From positions 38,108 to 102,107 of the forward strand of contig JAPZTS010000012.1 of the NCBI GenBank assembly GCA_027533185.1: a stretch of 64,000 bases of DNA. Direction: 5' to 3'. Below are positions 36,648-45,572 of the stretch, piece by piece (positions within the stretch are counted from its first letter, which is position 1; each line of letters begins with the position of its first letter). Source of the DNA: Leptospira sp. Lineage in GTDB: Bacteria > Spirochaetota > Leptospiria > Leptospirales > Leptospiraceae. The position numbers and the translations under genes are program-made. The notes under the pieces were generated by a model. The model was given only the letters and a program-made list of their open reading frames with translations, did no database searches and was not told the DNA's origin.

Positions 36648-36767
36648 TCAGTAAACGGGAATGAAATACAATAAGTCTGATTCAGATTCATAAAAACTGG
36701 GGGCTTCCCCTGCCAGGGACAAAAAGAGGAATAATGCTGGGTTTTTATTCTGCTTTATTAGTTTCAT
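36648..36767 (-). pseudogene. internally deleted copy of the exported-protein gene at 41151-41789
   Basis: A 39-codon open frame: signal-peptide part MKLIKQNKNPALFLFLSLAG joined in frame to YESESDLLYFIPVY. The first part matches the start, and the second the end, of the 212-residue protein at 41151-41789 (its end is EADSDELYFIPVYFRK). About 170 residues are missing between them. Upstream sequence with the TTGTAA and TCTAAT elements is also shared. It is a duplicate that lost its core. Confidence 0.75.
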
Positions 36768-36880
36768 GACAGATTAGACAAGGGAGTCCTTAATGTGTTA
36801 CAAAACGGATTACGGAAAGGGAGAATAGTTGCAAATCACGCTAAATGATGTCATAGCAAGGAAATAAATGTTTGAATATT

Positions 36881-37153
36881 CTAAACTCCGCGTCCATCGT
36901 TTTGCCAAAGATGGGTAAGAACCCGAAATTGGTCTGGTGTGATCGGAAGGTTTTCATGTTTCATCATCGGCAAATTTTTCATCAACAAGGAAAGTATGCC
37001 TCTATATTCTTCGCGATTGAATAAAACTGTTTTCCCATTTGACAAAGGTTTGATTTCAAAAAAATGTTCTCCTTCAAAAATTTTAGGTAATCCACGCAAA
37101 CATCTTATTCTCTTCCCAATGGGAAACGGAATAAAAAACAATCCTTTTTTCAA
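36881..37153 (-). pseudogene. chimeric remnant: SRPBCC domain end joined to MarR regulator start
   Basis: A 90-codon frame with two unrelated parts. The first, GLPKIFEGEHFFEIKPLSNG then NREEYRGILSLLM, matches the C-terminal strands and helix of SRPBCC (polyketide cyclase/START-like) proteins, without the first ~85 residues. The second, HENLPITPDQFRVLTHLWQN then DG, matches the first helices of MarR-type regulators and stops before the recognition helix. A deletion between two adjacent genes would explain it. It lies 14 bases after the cyclase stop. Confidence 0.6.
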
Positions 37154-37167
37154 ATTGAGTCAATTCT

Positions 37168-38466
37168 TCAAATTGTATATAAAGATACAGGTTCTTGTTT
37201 TCCTCGGACTGCAACCGTACCTACTTTTTGCATTTCCGAAAAGGTTTTTTTTTCTTCCATACCCAATGTTTCCATTTGTTTTAAGACTTCTGTATAAACA
37301 GATTCTGAAAAAAGAATTTCTTTTCCCATTTCTTTACATTGGGATTCAATTCTAGATGCTAAATTCACTGTATCACCAATCACAGTGTATTCTAGTCGTG
37401 TCTCTGAGCCAATATTACCAGAAATCGCATCCCCGTAGTGGATTCCTATACCTTGTTTTATACCTTGGTTGGTTTCAAATTTAAGATCACGATTAAAATC
37501 CTGTAAAGAACTCCGCATCTTTATTGCACAACTTATTGCACGCAAACAATCATCTGGCTGTTCTGTTGGAGTACCAAAAGTTACCATAATTCCATCTCCT
37601 AAGAACTTATCAATTGTTCCTCCATATTCATAAATTACAGACACCATACGAGAATGGTATTCACGTAAAAACTGGACAACTTGTTCGGGAGATTTACTTT
37701 CACTCATTGAAGTGAAATTTCGAATGTCCGAAAAAAGAACGACAACTTTAGATTTTTTTGCAAGAAAAACAGATTCGATTTCTTTAATCTGACTCAATAC
37801 GTTTGGTGAAAAATAGCGTTCCAACTGATTGTTTTGCACTTCTAAATGAACTGCATCTCGAATTGAGTTACGATATGAATAACATAGAAATCCTAAGATA
37901 CCACCAACTGCTGTTGTAGTCAGAATATTCATCATATAGAAAGAAGGTATCACTGCCGCCGAAAACATATTTTCTATGAAGCTAGCCGTAATGACAGTTC
38001 TTGGATCATTCAGCACTATAAAGATAAAAAAGAGCCAAATAATATCAAAAGCCAAAGCTAAAAGAATTGGATAGATAGGTCGGAAGGCCAATGCACTTAT
38101 GCTAAGGATTGAAAAAGTAATAGAAGGCAACGCAGTCTTGAGAAGATAGGATGGCTCTACTTTGTCTATAAAACCAACAGAGAGATACCAATTGTAAGGC
38201 ATAAAGCAAAGGAGAAAGATATCTGCAGTTAAACCTAAGTATCCTGCTAATTTAAGATTTTGCCCGTGCCAAATCAAACGGAGCATATAAATGGAGCCCA
38301 GAATGAAAAAACCAGCTACCATACCAACTCGAATGACTTCATCTATAGAATGGTAAGAGAAGAGATGCCCACCGGCCGTGAATACTAAGAGTAAAATTCG
38401 AAACCCAAATGTGACCTTCAAACCTTTGGTTTCTTTCGAATTGAGTAAAATTTCTGATTTTGTCAT
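37168..38466 (-). CDS. membrane-bound class III adenylate cyclase
   Basis: A 432-residue cyclase with six membrane helices (about 20-205) and a C-terminal catalytic domain (about 235-432). Key residues are in LFSDIRNFTSMSES, DKFLGDGIMVTFG and IGDTVNLASRIESQ, all as required for ATP cyclisation. The layout equals that of the cyclase at 28273-29547, but the sequences diverge, so they should answer different signals. A 10-base-arm inverted repeat lies about 90 bases upstream (38556-38594). Confidence 0.92.
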   Translation of the reverse strand: MTKSEILLNSKETKGLKVTFGFRILLLVFTAGGHLFSYHSIDEVIRVGMVAGFFILGSIYMLRLIWHGQNLKLAGYLGLTADIFLLCFMPYNWYLSVGFIDKVEPSYLLKTALPSITFSILSISALAFRPIYPILLALAFDIIWLFFIFIVLNDPRTVITASFIENMFSAAVIPSFYMMNILTTTAVGGILGFLCYSYRNSIRDAVHLEVQNNQLERYFSPNVLSQIKEIESVFLAKKSKVVVLFSDIRNFTSMSESKSPEQVVQFLREYHSRMVSVIYEYGGTIDKFLGDGIMVTFGTPTEQPDDCLRAISCAIKMRSSLQDFNRDLKFETNQGIKQGIGIHYGDAISGNIGSETRLEYTVIGDTVNLASRIESQCKEMGKEILFSESVYTEVLKQMETLGMEEKKTFSEMQKVGTVAVRGKQEPVSLYTI

Positions 38467-38555
38467 TTCCAGACCTGCTTGATCCGAGACAGCATTTAGT
38501 TTTTGGAGCTAAAAACTATCTCCATGAAAGCATTCTAATTGGATTCAGAAATTAG

Positions 38556-38594
38556 GCAAACGATTATTTTTCGTTAGCTCAACCAATCGTTTGC
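38556..38594. promoter_or_regulatory. long inverted repeat upstream of the adenylate cyclase gene
   Basis: Perfect arms GCAAACGATT and AATCGTTTGC with a 19-base spacer, in the 260-base gap between the cyclase start (38466) and the gene at 38727. On the plus strand it is followed by T-rich sequence but no plus-strand gene ends here, so a regulatory site or an upstream-gene terminator are both possible. Confidence 0.4.
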
Positions 38595-38726
38595 ATTGAT
38601 TTTTTATTCCTTTCGGCTTTTTTGCCTTTCTTTTAAACAATTCACATCAATGCCCATCTAACATTAGTCATCTTCTATAAATTTACGATATTGATTAGAC
38701 ATTTGTAATCCACTACAAGATTGATA

Positions 38727-39419
38727 TTAACTCTTTGGTTCTCTGAGGAGGCGGTATCCGATTCCCATCATCCAAAACAACCAACCCAAACTTCCCAAAA
38801 ATCCCGTCATTGGGATTTCAGGAAGGCTCGTCACAAGAGACAAAAGTTCACTTTGGCCAAGTAAGTAGATACATCCGCTGATTGCCCCAAACCAAGGCAA
38901 AAAAGAGCCAAATCTTCTTGTAGACCACATTTCGTAGGAATAAATCCAAATCCAGAGCACAGTAAAAAATTGACCAATATGTTCACCCAAAATAACTCCA
39001 AAGAGGATGTGTTGAACCTGAAAGGCTGTTTCAATCATCCATTGATTTTCAGGCGGTGCAGACAGGTGTAAGTTTGCAAGAATGGGAACCAAAAAAACCC
39101 AACGCATCAGCCCAATCCATTGTACCACCAGCGCGAAACAACCGAGAAAAAAACCGATAGAACGGAGAGGAGACCTATCCTCTGAAAAACAAGAATCCAA
39201 ATAGGAATAACCATAAAACAGAGGTAAGCCTAGTATTGCAAAAAAAAACCAAGCATACACTAAGGGCTCACCACCTTTTGCAAATTCCTGCAAAATGAAG
39301 GCTGGACTCTCTCGCAGAATATCGGGATATCGAAAGTTTTGAATCAAGTACGTGTAAGGAATTTGGATTCCTAAGGCTGATATAAAAAAACTAAGTCCTG
39401 CAATTTTCTTTCCATTCAT
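38727..39419 (-). CDS. hypothetical polytopic membrane protein (DUF4386-like)
   Basis: A 230-residue protein with six or seven hydrophobic helices and short loops. The stretch FILQEFAKGGEPLVYAWFFF and the regular helix spacing recall DUF4386-like proteins, but I cannot confirm this. No catalytic motif. It lies 12 bases downstream of the small barrel-protein gene, so both are likely on one transcript started in the divergent region before the AraC gene at 40034. Confidence 0.7.
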   Translation of the reverse strand: MNGKKIAGLSFFISALGIQIPYTYLIQNFRYPDILRESPAFILQEFAKGGEPLVYAWFFFAILGLPLFYGYSYLDSCFSEDRSPLRSIGFFLGCFALVVQWIGLMRWVFLVPILANLHLSAPPENQWMIETAFQVQHILFGVILGEHIGQFFTVLWIWIYSYEMWSTRRFGSFLPWFGAISGCIYLLGQSELLSLVTSLPEIPMTGFLGSLGWLFWMMGIGYRLLREPKS

Positions 39420-39431
39420 ACTACTTACCTC

Positions 39432-39914
39432 TTAAAAAAAGACCGAATAACCAATGGAAGGAGTTGGATTGAGTTTGGCAGACTCACCTTCCGCAAATAA
39501 ACCGATAGCACCAAATCGAAAGCTCAAGCCACGCCAAAGCATAAAACGATAGCCCAACTCATACATAAATGCATCTTTGTTTTCATAGTTCAAGTTTAAG
39601 CCTCGACCGTATGAAAAATAGGTATAAAAAGATGATGGATGATCAGCTGATTCAAAAAGAACTCTCGGTAAAAACCAATAACCAACACCAACCTTATAGA
39701 ATGATGTTGTGACACCAGACTCAAAATTGGTAGGATAATACCCTGCATGGACCGAAAACTGATCACGACGGTATTCTCCCCCGATAGACGGAGCTCTGAA
39801 AAAGTTAAATCCAACTTCTTCCTTTGAAAAGCTGGTATTGGTCTCTTTTGCCAAAAGCTCAAAACTAAAGTTCACAAAAAATAAAACAGAGATACAAAAA
39901 CGCAAACGCAACAC
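39432..39914 (-). CDS. small outer-membrane beta-barrel protein
   Basis: I place the start at the GTG at 39914 (AAGAGG nine bases before it), giving 160 residues with a signal peptide (LRLRFCISVLFFVNFSFELL, cleavage near AKE). The open frame extends to 40097, but the extra N-terminal part has no signal and overlaps the divergent AraC gene. The mature protein consists of alternating aromatic strands (VGVGYWFLPRVLFES, FMYELGYRFMLWRGLSFRF) and ends in SVFF, typical for barrels. Function unknown; it may be regulated by the neighbouring membrane AraC protein. Confidence 0.7.
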   Translation of the reverse strand: MLRLRFCISVLFFVNFSFELLAKETNTSFSKEEVGFNFFRAPSIGGEYRRDQFSVHAGYYPTNFESGVTTSFYKVGVGYWFLPRVLFESADHPSSFYTYFSYGRGLNLNYENKDAFMYELGYRFMLWRGLSFRFGAIGLFAEGESAKLNPTPSIGYSVFF

Positions 39915-40033
39915 GAAAACAAACCTCTTAGAAAAGTATGCCCGATTGGGAGGTCTTTGTCGTCCTTCCCCATCGGGAAGAACTAAAAAAAACCAAAAAG
40001 CTTTCTCTGAACCAAGAAAGAACTCTGTCTTAA

Positions 40034-41128
40034 ATGAGTATGGTAATTCTCGCAACGTTTTTGGGATTTGGCTGTTTGCAATGCCTCCATTTGGCACTTT
40101 CTTATTGGAAACGTAGGAATTTAGCTTATAAATCGAAGTTTTTGGTGCTCTTTTTTTTGGTATTAGCCGTAACTTTTTTTTGCAATTTCATTTATACCAC
40201 GGAATTCGTACGTTCTGTTCCACATCTAACAAAGTTAGGTTATTTGCTCGGCACAGTTACACCACCTCTTTATATTTTGGGGCTTTGGGAATACTACCAA
40301 ATCTCCTGGCGGAGAAAGCTCTGGCTTCCGATCTTTTTTCTTCCCACTGTCCTCCTACTTCTCTATCTTCTACCTTTTCTCTTTAAAAGCGGTGAAGAAA
40401 AGATACTTTTTTTGAATGAGAACCAAGGGGAAACCCTGCAGTCAGAATCGCAATACTTGATGCTCTATGTACTCGTTTCCAATACACTTGTTCTTATTCT
40501 TTATTTCTTTCGAGTATCTGACTATAAGGCGATTCCTCTTCCACCCTTCGAAAGATTGGTTTTTCTCTACTTCCAGATTTTCCTGGTACTTTGGCATCTA
40601 ACAGGGATCGTGGTTTTTTTACTTATGCCAACTAAAACTTGGCAAGGGATCTTTAACTTAGGTTTCAGTGTTTGGACGATTGTTTACTCGTATGTTCGAC
40701 TATACACAGAAGAAAGGGACGAAGCGAATCCCGATACACCCATAGTCGGCCAATACCAAAAGTCGCGATTGAAGGAAGAGAAACTAGTTCATTTGGGTGA
40801 GAAGATTTCAGTAGTTTTGGCTCAGTCGGACGTGGTTTACGACTCTGAATTGTCCCTTGACCAATTGTCCAGATTGGTAGGAGCATCTACTCATGAAATT
40901 TCTCAGGTATGTCGCCGGTACTTCCAAAAAACTTTTTGGGAATTGATTCGAGAAAAAAGAATTCAGAAAGCCAAAGAATTTTTATTAAGTACCGACTGGC
41001 CCGTCCTTCGAATTGGTTTGGAAGTTGGATATGAATCCAAATCAGCCTTTTACAAAGCCTTCCAAGAACAAACAAAAACTACGCCAGTGGAATTTCGAAA
41101 AAACAACCCGTTTTCTTCACACCCGTGA
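40034..41128 (+). CDS. membrane-anchored AraC-family regulator
   Basis: A 364-residue protein with seven hydrophobic helices (about residues 3-225) and a C-terminal AraC DNA-binding domain (about 255-355): LSLDQLSRLVGASTHEISQV for the first helix-turn-helix, then LEVGYESKSAFYKAFQEQTK for the second. The regulator thus senses in or through the membrane and binds DNA from there. This layout is common in Leptospira and Bacteroidetes. It is divergent from the small barrel protein and DUF4386-like genes, its most likely targets. Confidence 0.88.
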   Translation: MSMVILATFLGFGCLQCLHLALSYWKRRNLAYKSKFLVLFFLVLAVTFFCNFIYTTEFVRSVPHLTKLGYLLGTVTPPLYILGLWEYYQISWRRKLWLPIFFLPTVLLLLYLLPFLFKSGEEKILFLNENQGETLQSESQYLMLYVLVSNTLVLILYFFRVSDYKAIPLPPFERLVFLYFQIFLVLWHLTGIVVFLLMPTKTWQGIFNLGFSVWTIVYSYVRLYTEERDEANPDTPIVGQYQKSRLKEEKLVHLGEKISVVLAQSDVVYDSELSLDQLSRLVGASTHEISQVCRRYFQKTFWELIREKRIQKAKEFLLSTDWPVLRIGLEVGYESKSAFYKAFQEQTKTTPVEFRKNNPFSSHP

Positions 41129-41150
41129 AGGTGTTTGATATACCTATTAC

Positions 41151-41789
41151 TTATTTTCGGAAGTAAACTGGAATGAAATACAATTCGTCTGAATCAGCTT
41201 CATTGAAGTTAGAGAGAGCTGATTTTTCGTCTTTCCAGATGGTTAGAAAACAGGTTTTTTTGTTCGCATCTTGCAACCTGATTAAGGAATGCAGCGATTC
41301 ATCTTTTTTAAACTCTGTCTTAATGTCGATGTTTCGGTAAGATAAAACTGCATATACGTTCTCGCCTAAAGAAGGTAAGTTGGGATGTACATAGGTTTCG
41401 ACTATCGAATAGGATTCAACAATTCCCTTTTCTCCGTATTGTTTTTCGATTCGTTCAAACCAAGACACCTGAAACCATCTTTCCGCATCTGATTTCTGTC
41501 TCCAAAAGTAGATCCCCCCAAAACGATCGGAACCTTCTCGAAACGAATAGAATTTTTCTTCCAAACCGGGTATTGCTTGGTATTCTGGAATGGATTTTTC
41601 CATACGCGAAGATACAAGTCCCCTCCAAGCAATCCATGGTTTTTTGACTTTTGTTATGGTAAGCCAAGTCGCCGTAATTGCTTTGGTCTGTTCGGTTTTT
41701 GGTAGGCTCTCTTTCGATCCAAGGGTTTTTCCAGTGAGGGACAAAAATAGGAGTAATGTTGGGATTTTATTCTGTTTTAGGAATTTCAT
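41151..41789 (-). CDS. hypothetical exported protein
   Basis: A 212-residue protein with signal peptide (about 1-24). The central part contains FREGSDRFGGIYFWRQKSDA followed by ERWFQVSWFERIEKQYG, a pattern like monooxygenase-type stress proteins of the YdhR / dimeric alpha-beta barrel kind, where a peptide grips a small molecule; this resemblance is weak. A degraded copy is at 36648-36767. TTGTAA-N19-TCTAAT lies directly before the ATG and there is no Shine-Dalgarno, so the mRNA may be leaderless. It converges on the AraC gene. Confidence 0.72.
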   Translation of the reverse strand: MKFLKQNKIPTLLLFLSLTGKTLGSKESLPKTEQTKAITATWLTITKVKKPWIAWRGLVSSRMEKSIPEYQAIPGLEEKFYSFREGSDRFGGIYFWRQKSDAERWFQVSWFERIEKQYGEKGIVESYSIVETYVHPNLPSLGENVYAVLSYRNIDIKTEFKKDESLHSLIRLQDANKKTCFLTIWKDEKSALSNFNEADSDELYFIPVYFRK

Positions 41790-41794
41790 GGCAG

Positions 41795-41825
41795 ATTAGA
41801 CAAGGGAATTGTCCATGTGTTACAA
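41795..41825 (-). promoter_or_regulatory. promoter candidate, leaderless start of the 41151-41789 gene
   Basis: TTGTAA (41820-41825) and TCTAAT (41795-41800) are 19 bases apart. The -10-like element ends five bases before the ATG, so transcription would begin at or next to the start codon. The same two elements with the same spacing are kept before the decayed duplicate (36773-36803), which supports their importance. Confidence 0.45.
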
Positions 41826-41970
41826 AACGGGGAGGTAAAGTAGAAGGCTGGTAAATGTACTGAATTTCAGATTCTTTCAGACTGATTCTCAATTTTCTTT
41901 TTCAAAAAGTTTAAGGCCGACGCCAAGAAAAGAATTGAGGGATTCAAAAAATATCCAGATTTGGAGGGAA

Positions 41971-43221
41971 ATGACCTCGGATGAAAATGATCAGACTTCA
42001 GGAGAAATCCAAGCTCTCCAGAAAGAAATTGAGCAACTCAAATACCAAATCCTCATCCAAAATGTAATTCTAGATGATTTTTTCAACAACTCTCCGACTG
42101 GTTACGTAAACCTAGACGAAAACGGAATGATGCTCAAAGCAAATGTTACCTTCTTAGATTGGTTAGGTTTTACAAGAAAGACGCTTTTACAACTCGGAGA
42201 ATTTTCGAACCTACTTCTCGAATCGCAAAAATCACAATTTGAAAAAGATTTTGCCTGGATCAGAGAGGGCGGACAAACGAATAACCAAGAATTCACCTTA
42301 CACAAACACGATGGAAATTCATTGGATGTTTATATTTCGGGAAAAATAGTTTCCCCTCCAGGCGAAGATGTATTAATTCGACTCACCATTGTAGATGTTA
42401 CAGAGAAAAAACGAACGGAAAAGGATCTTGCTAGAAAATCAAAAGAAATCTTACAACAAAATCTTTTAATGAAAAAAGACCTCTCCTTAGCGGCTGGGAT
42501 ACAGAATGCACTTTTACCTCCAGGAAGAGCAAAGAAATTCATTTCTACACTCTATCTTCCCCTCGAAAAAGTAGGTGGTGATTTTTTCGATTTTCTAACT
42601 CTCCCTAATCCCAATAAAATAGGGATTTTCATTAGTGATGTCGCAGGACACGGGGTAGCATCTGCCTTTATAACCGCAATCATAAAAAGCACCATTCACC
42701 AGATGCCTGAAGAAGTTGTAGACAACCCATCGGAACTTCTCTCTCTCCTAAATGATGTTATACTTACATATTCGGATGGAAGATTTGTTACTGCTCTTTA
42801 TGCGGTAATCGATTTTGAAACAGGAGATATGGTTTGCTCCCATGCAGGCCATCCCTACCCCTACGTTTTCAATATGGATACGGTAAATGAATTGAAACTA
42901 AAACACAAACGAAAGCCATTGGGTGTCTTAAGTTCAGCAACACTGCGATCCAAACAAGCTCAATATATAAATGAAAAGGTTAATCTGAAAGGAGCTTCTA
43001 GGATTCTTTTTTTTACCGATGGTCTTTTGGAAGCATGTTCAGACCGAAGAGGTTTGAAATTCTATGAAGAATTACTTCATGATTTTTTGATGCAACACCG
43101 AACCGAAGACAGTGAGTCTCTCATTGCGGGTATATTTTCAGATTTGATGGATTTTTTAGAAGACTCGGATCTAAACGATGATGTATGTTTGGTTTCAGTT
43201 GACCTTACGATTAACAGGTGA
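41971..43221 (+). CDS. PAS-domain PP2C-type (SpoIIE/RsbU) serine phosphatase
   Basis: A 416-residue protein from the ATG at 41971, which has GGAGGG just before it; a TTG at 41935 is a possible earlier start. A PAS domain (about 40-155, FFNNSPTGYVNLDENGMMLK) is followed by a coiled linker and a SpoIIE-type phosphatase domain (about 195-416) with the metal-binding residues in GGDFFDFLT, SDVAGHGVASAF and FFTDGLLEA. It should dephosphorylate an anti-sigma-factor antagonist or similar Ser-phosphoprotein. The kinase gene follows three bases after the stop, forming a phosphatase-kinase-receiver cassette. Confidence 0.9.
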   Translation: MTSDENDQTSGEIQALQKEIEQLKYQILIQNVILDDFFNNSPTGYVNLDENGMMLKANVTFLDWLGFTRKTLLQLGEFSNLLLESQKSQFEKDFAWIREGGQTNNQEFTLHKHDGNSLDVYISGKIVSPPGEDVLIRLTIVDVTEKKRTEKDLARKSKEILQQNLLMKKDLSLAAGIQNALLPPGRAKKFISTLYLPLEKVGGDFFDFLTLPNPNKIGIFISDVAGHGVASAFITAIIKSTIHQMPEEVVDNPSELLSLLNDVILTYSDGRFVTALYAVIDFETGDMVCSHAGHPYPYVFNMDTVNELKLKHKRKPLGVLSSATLRSKQAQYINEKVNLKGASRILFFTDGLLEACSDRRGLKFYEELLHDFLMQHRTEDSESLIAGIFSDLMDFLEDSDLNDDVCLVSVDLTINR

Positions 43222-43224
43222 TTC

Positions 43225-45165
43225 ATGAGTGTTAAAAAACTATTTTACTTAATATTCTCTATAAACATTATTCTTTTACTATTATTGGCTGGTCTTTCGA
43301 TAACACTATTCCAAGTTCAATCTTCATTGGCAAAAAGCCAAGAAACAAGACTAAAGTCTATCAAATTAGCTGACGAATTGAGGCAAAGTTCGGATGATTT
43401 AACAAGATTTGCGCGTACCTACGTGGTGACCGGCAATGATTTTTATGAAAAGATATTTTACGAAATATTAGCAATTCGAAATGGAGAAAAAGAAAGACCT
43501 GAAAATTATGAAAGAATCTATTGGGATTTTGTCATTAGCCCAAATGATATCCAAACCCATACTGGCAAAAAAAAATCCCTACAATCCAGAATGATTGAAG
43601 CTGGATTTACAAATGAAGAATTCCAAAAACTAAAAAAGGCACAATTTAACTCTGATGAGCTGGTAAATATCGAAAACATTGCTATGAATGCAATCAAGGG
43701 TATCTACAAGGACGACCAAGGCAAATTCAACAAACGTGGTATCCCCAACCGAGAATATGCAATTTCCCTAATGCATGGTTTGGAATACCATAAATCAAAA
43801 AAGGAGATTATGAAACCTATTGATGAATTTTTTCAACTTTTGGAAAACCGAACAAATGAAAATGTTCGGAAGTTAGAAAAAAGAAGCATCTATCTAATTT
43901 CACTTATGATTTTTGTAATTGCCTTATTAGTCTTGAGTTTATCTTTTTCTTTCTTAGTCATAAAAGATAAAGTTAGCAATCCCATAGACCAATTGACAAA
44001 AGTGGCTCACGAAATTGGAAACCAAAACTGGTCTGTCCAAATAGATTACGAATCCAAAGATGAAATTGGTAGATTAGCATCTGCATTTAGAATCTTAAAA
44101 GAAAAGATATCCTCATTGATCCAGGATATCAACGAGTCCAATTTGAATCTTTCTAAATCCAACCAAGATCTATTAAACGCCTTAGAGGAACTAAAGGCAG
44201 CGGAAGAACAATTGATCCATTCCGAAAAAATGTCAACTCTTGGACAGTTGGTAGCAGGAGTAGCCCATGAGATCAACACTCCCCTAGGGACAATTCGTAC
44301 AGCAATTTCAAATGTTGAAGATGCCATGACCTTCATACTTAATTTCCCATTTGAACAGATACCTACCTCTGTACGTAGTCTCATGAAAACAATCGTCGAA
44401 AAAAACACCGAATCAAAAACAAAATATCTTTCAAGCAAGGAAAGGCGCCAAAAGAAAAAGGAATTTGCGGAACTCCTACAAGCTCATAATATACCCAATC
44501 CAGAACATGCAGCAGATCTCATTTTAGATATCGAAATGTCTTTTCCTTTTGAAACTTGGCGCAGCTTGTTACAGGAAGTAAATGGGTCTTTTTCTTTAGA
44601 ATTGCTTCACAAGGTCTCGCGGCTTTATTCCAACGCACATAACATAGATAATTCGGTAGATAGAGCATCCAAAATTGTATTCGCGTTAAAAAGTTATTCC
44701 CATCGTGACAATTCCGGAGAAAAAACCGATATCTCGCTCTCCGAGAGCATAGAAACCGTTCTTGTGATTTACAAGAGTATGATTAAGCCTGGGATCGAGA
44801 TCATAAAGGACTTTCAATGGACAGGAAACATTCTAGGTTATGCGGATGAATTGAGCCAAGTCTGGACAAACCTAATCCATAACGCGGTCCAGGCTATAGA
44901 CGAGAATGGAGAAATCCGCATCCGCACCCAAATCGACTCTGATCCTCATTTCGTGATCGTGAGCATTCAGGATACGGGAGGGGGAATCCCTCTAGAAGTC
45001 CAATCTAAGATCTTTGATCCTTTTTTCACGACTAAAGGCAGGGGTGAAGGTACAGGTCTTGGGCTAGGAATTGTGAAAAAAATCATTGAAAAGCATTCGG
45101 GAGAGATTATGTTTCATTCAGAAGTTGGGGTTGGAACCAATTTCGAGGTGAGGTTGCCCCTTTGA
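43225..45165 (+). CDS. membrane sensor histidine kinase with extended DHp domain
   Basis: A 646-residue kinase. One helix (about 5-27), a periplasmic sensor with the conserved run RQSSDDLTRFARTYVVTGND and NGEKERPENYERIYWDF, a second helix (about 228-250), HAMP (about 250-305), coiled coil, DHp with His348 (GVAHEINTPLGT), a ~110-residue insertion after the His helix (from about 365 to 475) and the ATPase domain (LIHNAVQAIDE, DTGGGIP, GEGTGLGLGIV). The insertion is unusual for HisKA domains. It overlaps the receiver gene by four bases and should phosphorylate it. Confidence 0.92.
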   Translation: MSVKKLFYLIFSINIILLLLLAGLSITLFQVQSSLAKSQETRLKSIKLADELRQSSDDLTRFARTYVVTGNDFYEKIFYEILAIRNGEKERPENYERIYWDFVISPNDIQTHTGKKKSLQSRMIEAGFTNEEFQKLKKAQFNSDELVNIENIAMNAIKGIYKDDQGKFNKRGIPNREYAISLMHGLEYHKSKKEIMKPIDEFFQLLENRTNENVRKLEKRSIYLISLMIFVIALLVLSLSFSFLVIKDKVSNPIDQLTKVAHEIGNQNWSVQIDYESKDEIGRLASAFRILKEKISSLIQDINESNLNLSKSNQDLLNALEELKAAEEQLIHSEKMSTLGQLVAGVAHEINTPLGTIRTAISNVEDAMTFILNFPFEQIPTSVRSLMKTIVEKNTESKTKYLSSKERRQKKKEFAELLQAHNIPNPEHAADLILDIEMSFPFETWRSLLQEVNGSFSLELLHKVSRLYSNAHNIDNSVDRASKIVFALKSYSHRDNSGEKTDISLSESIETVLVIYKSMIKPGIEIIKDFQWTGNILGYADELSQVWTNLIHNAVQAIDENGEIRIRTQIDSDPHFVIVSIQDTGGGIPLEVQSKIFDPFFTTKGRGEGTGLGLGIVKKIIEKHSGEIMFHSEVGVGTNFEVRLPL

Positions 45166-45572
45166 ATTCCGAAAGAAAGTTTATGTTTCTCTGTGTGGAT
45201 GATGAAGTGACTGTTCTCGAAAGTCTGAAAGAGCAACTTCGAAATTCGTTTGGCAATTCCTTCCTGTATGAAACTGCGGAGTCAGCGTCCGAAGCGATTG
45301 ATATCATAGACGACACTCTCGACCCAAACAATTCGATTGTTATCGTTGTGAGTGATTGGTTGATGCCGGGTATGAAGGGGGATGAGTTTATGATCCACCT
45401 AGAGTTAAATTTCCCCAATATCAAAAAGATTTTACTTACCGGACAAGTGGATCCTGTCTCCTTAGAAAGAGCGAAACGGGTTGGTGGGGTTGATTATGTG
45501 ATTACAAAACCTTGGAAGAAAGACCACTTAATCTCTGTCATCCGAGAGTTGCAAGTTCTACCAGCAACCTAG
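45162..45572 (+). CDS. single-domain response regulator
   Basis: A 136-residue receiver protein with TTG start overlapping the kinase stop (TTGA), typical of translational coupling. Acidic pair (CVDDEVTVLE), phospho-acceptor Asp65 (VVSDWLMPGMKGDEF), Thr switch (LLTGQ) and Lys (ITKPW) are all present. No output domain, so it passes the signal by protein contact, perhaps to the phosphatase encoded at the start of the cassette. Confidence 0.92.
   Translation: MNSERKFMFLCVDDEVTVLESLKEQLRNSFGNSFLYETAESASEAIDIIDDTLDPNNSIVIVVSDWLMPGMKGDEFMIHLELNFPNIKKILLTGQVDPVSLERAKRVGGVDYVITKPWKKDHLISVIRELQVLPAT

Noticed and set aside
39915..40097. N-terminal extension of the small barrel protein up to 40097
   Set aside because: It lacks a signal peptide, overlaps the divergent AraC gene, and a good ribosome site with GTG start lies at 39914.
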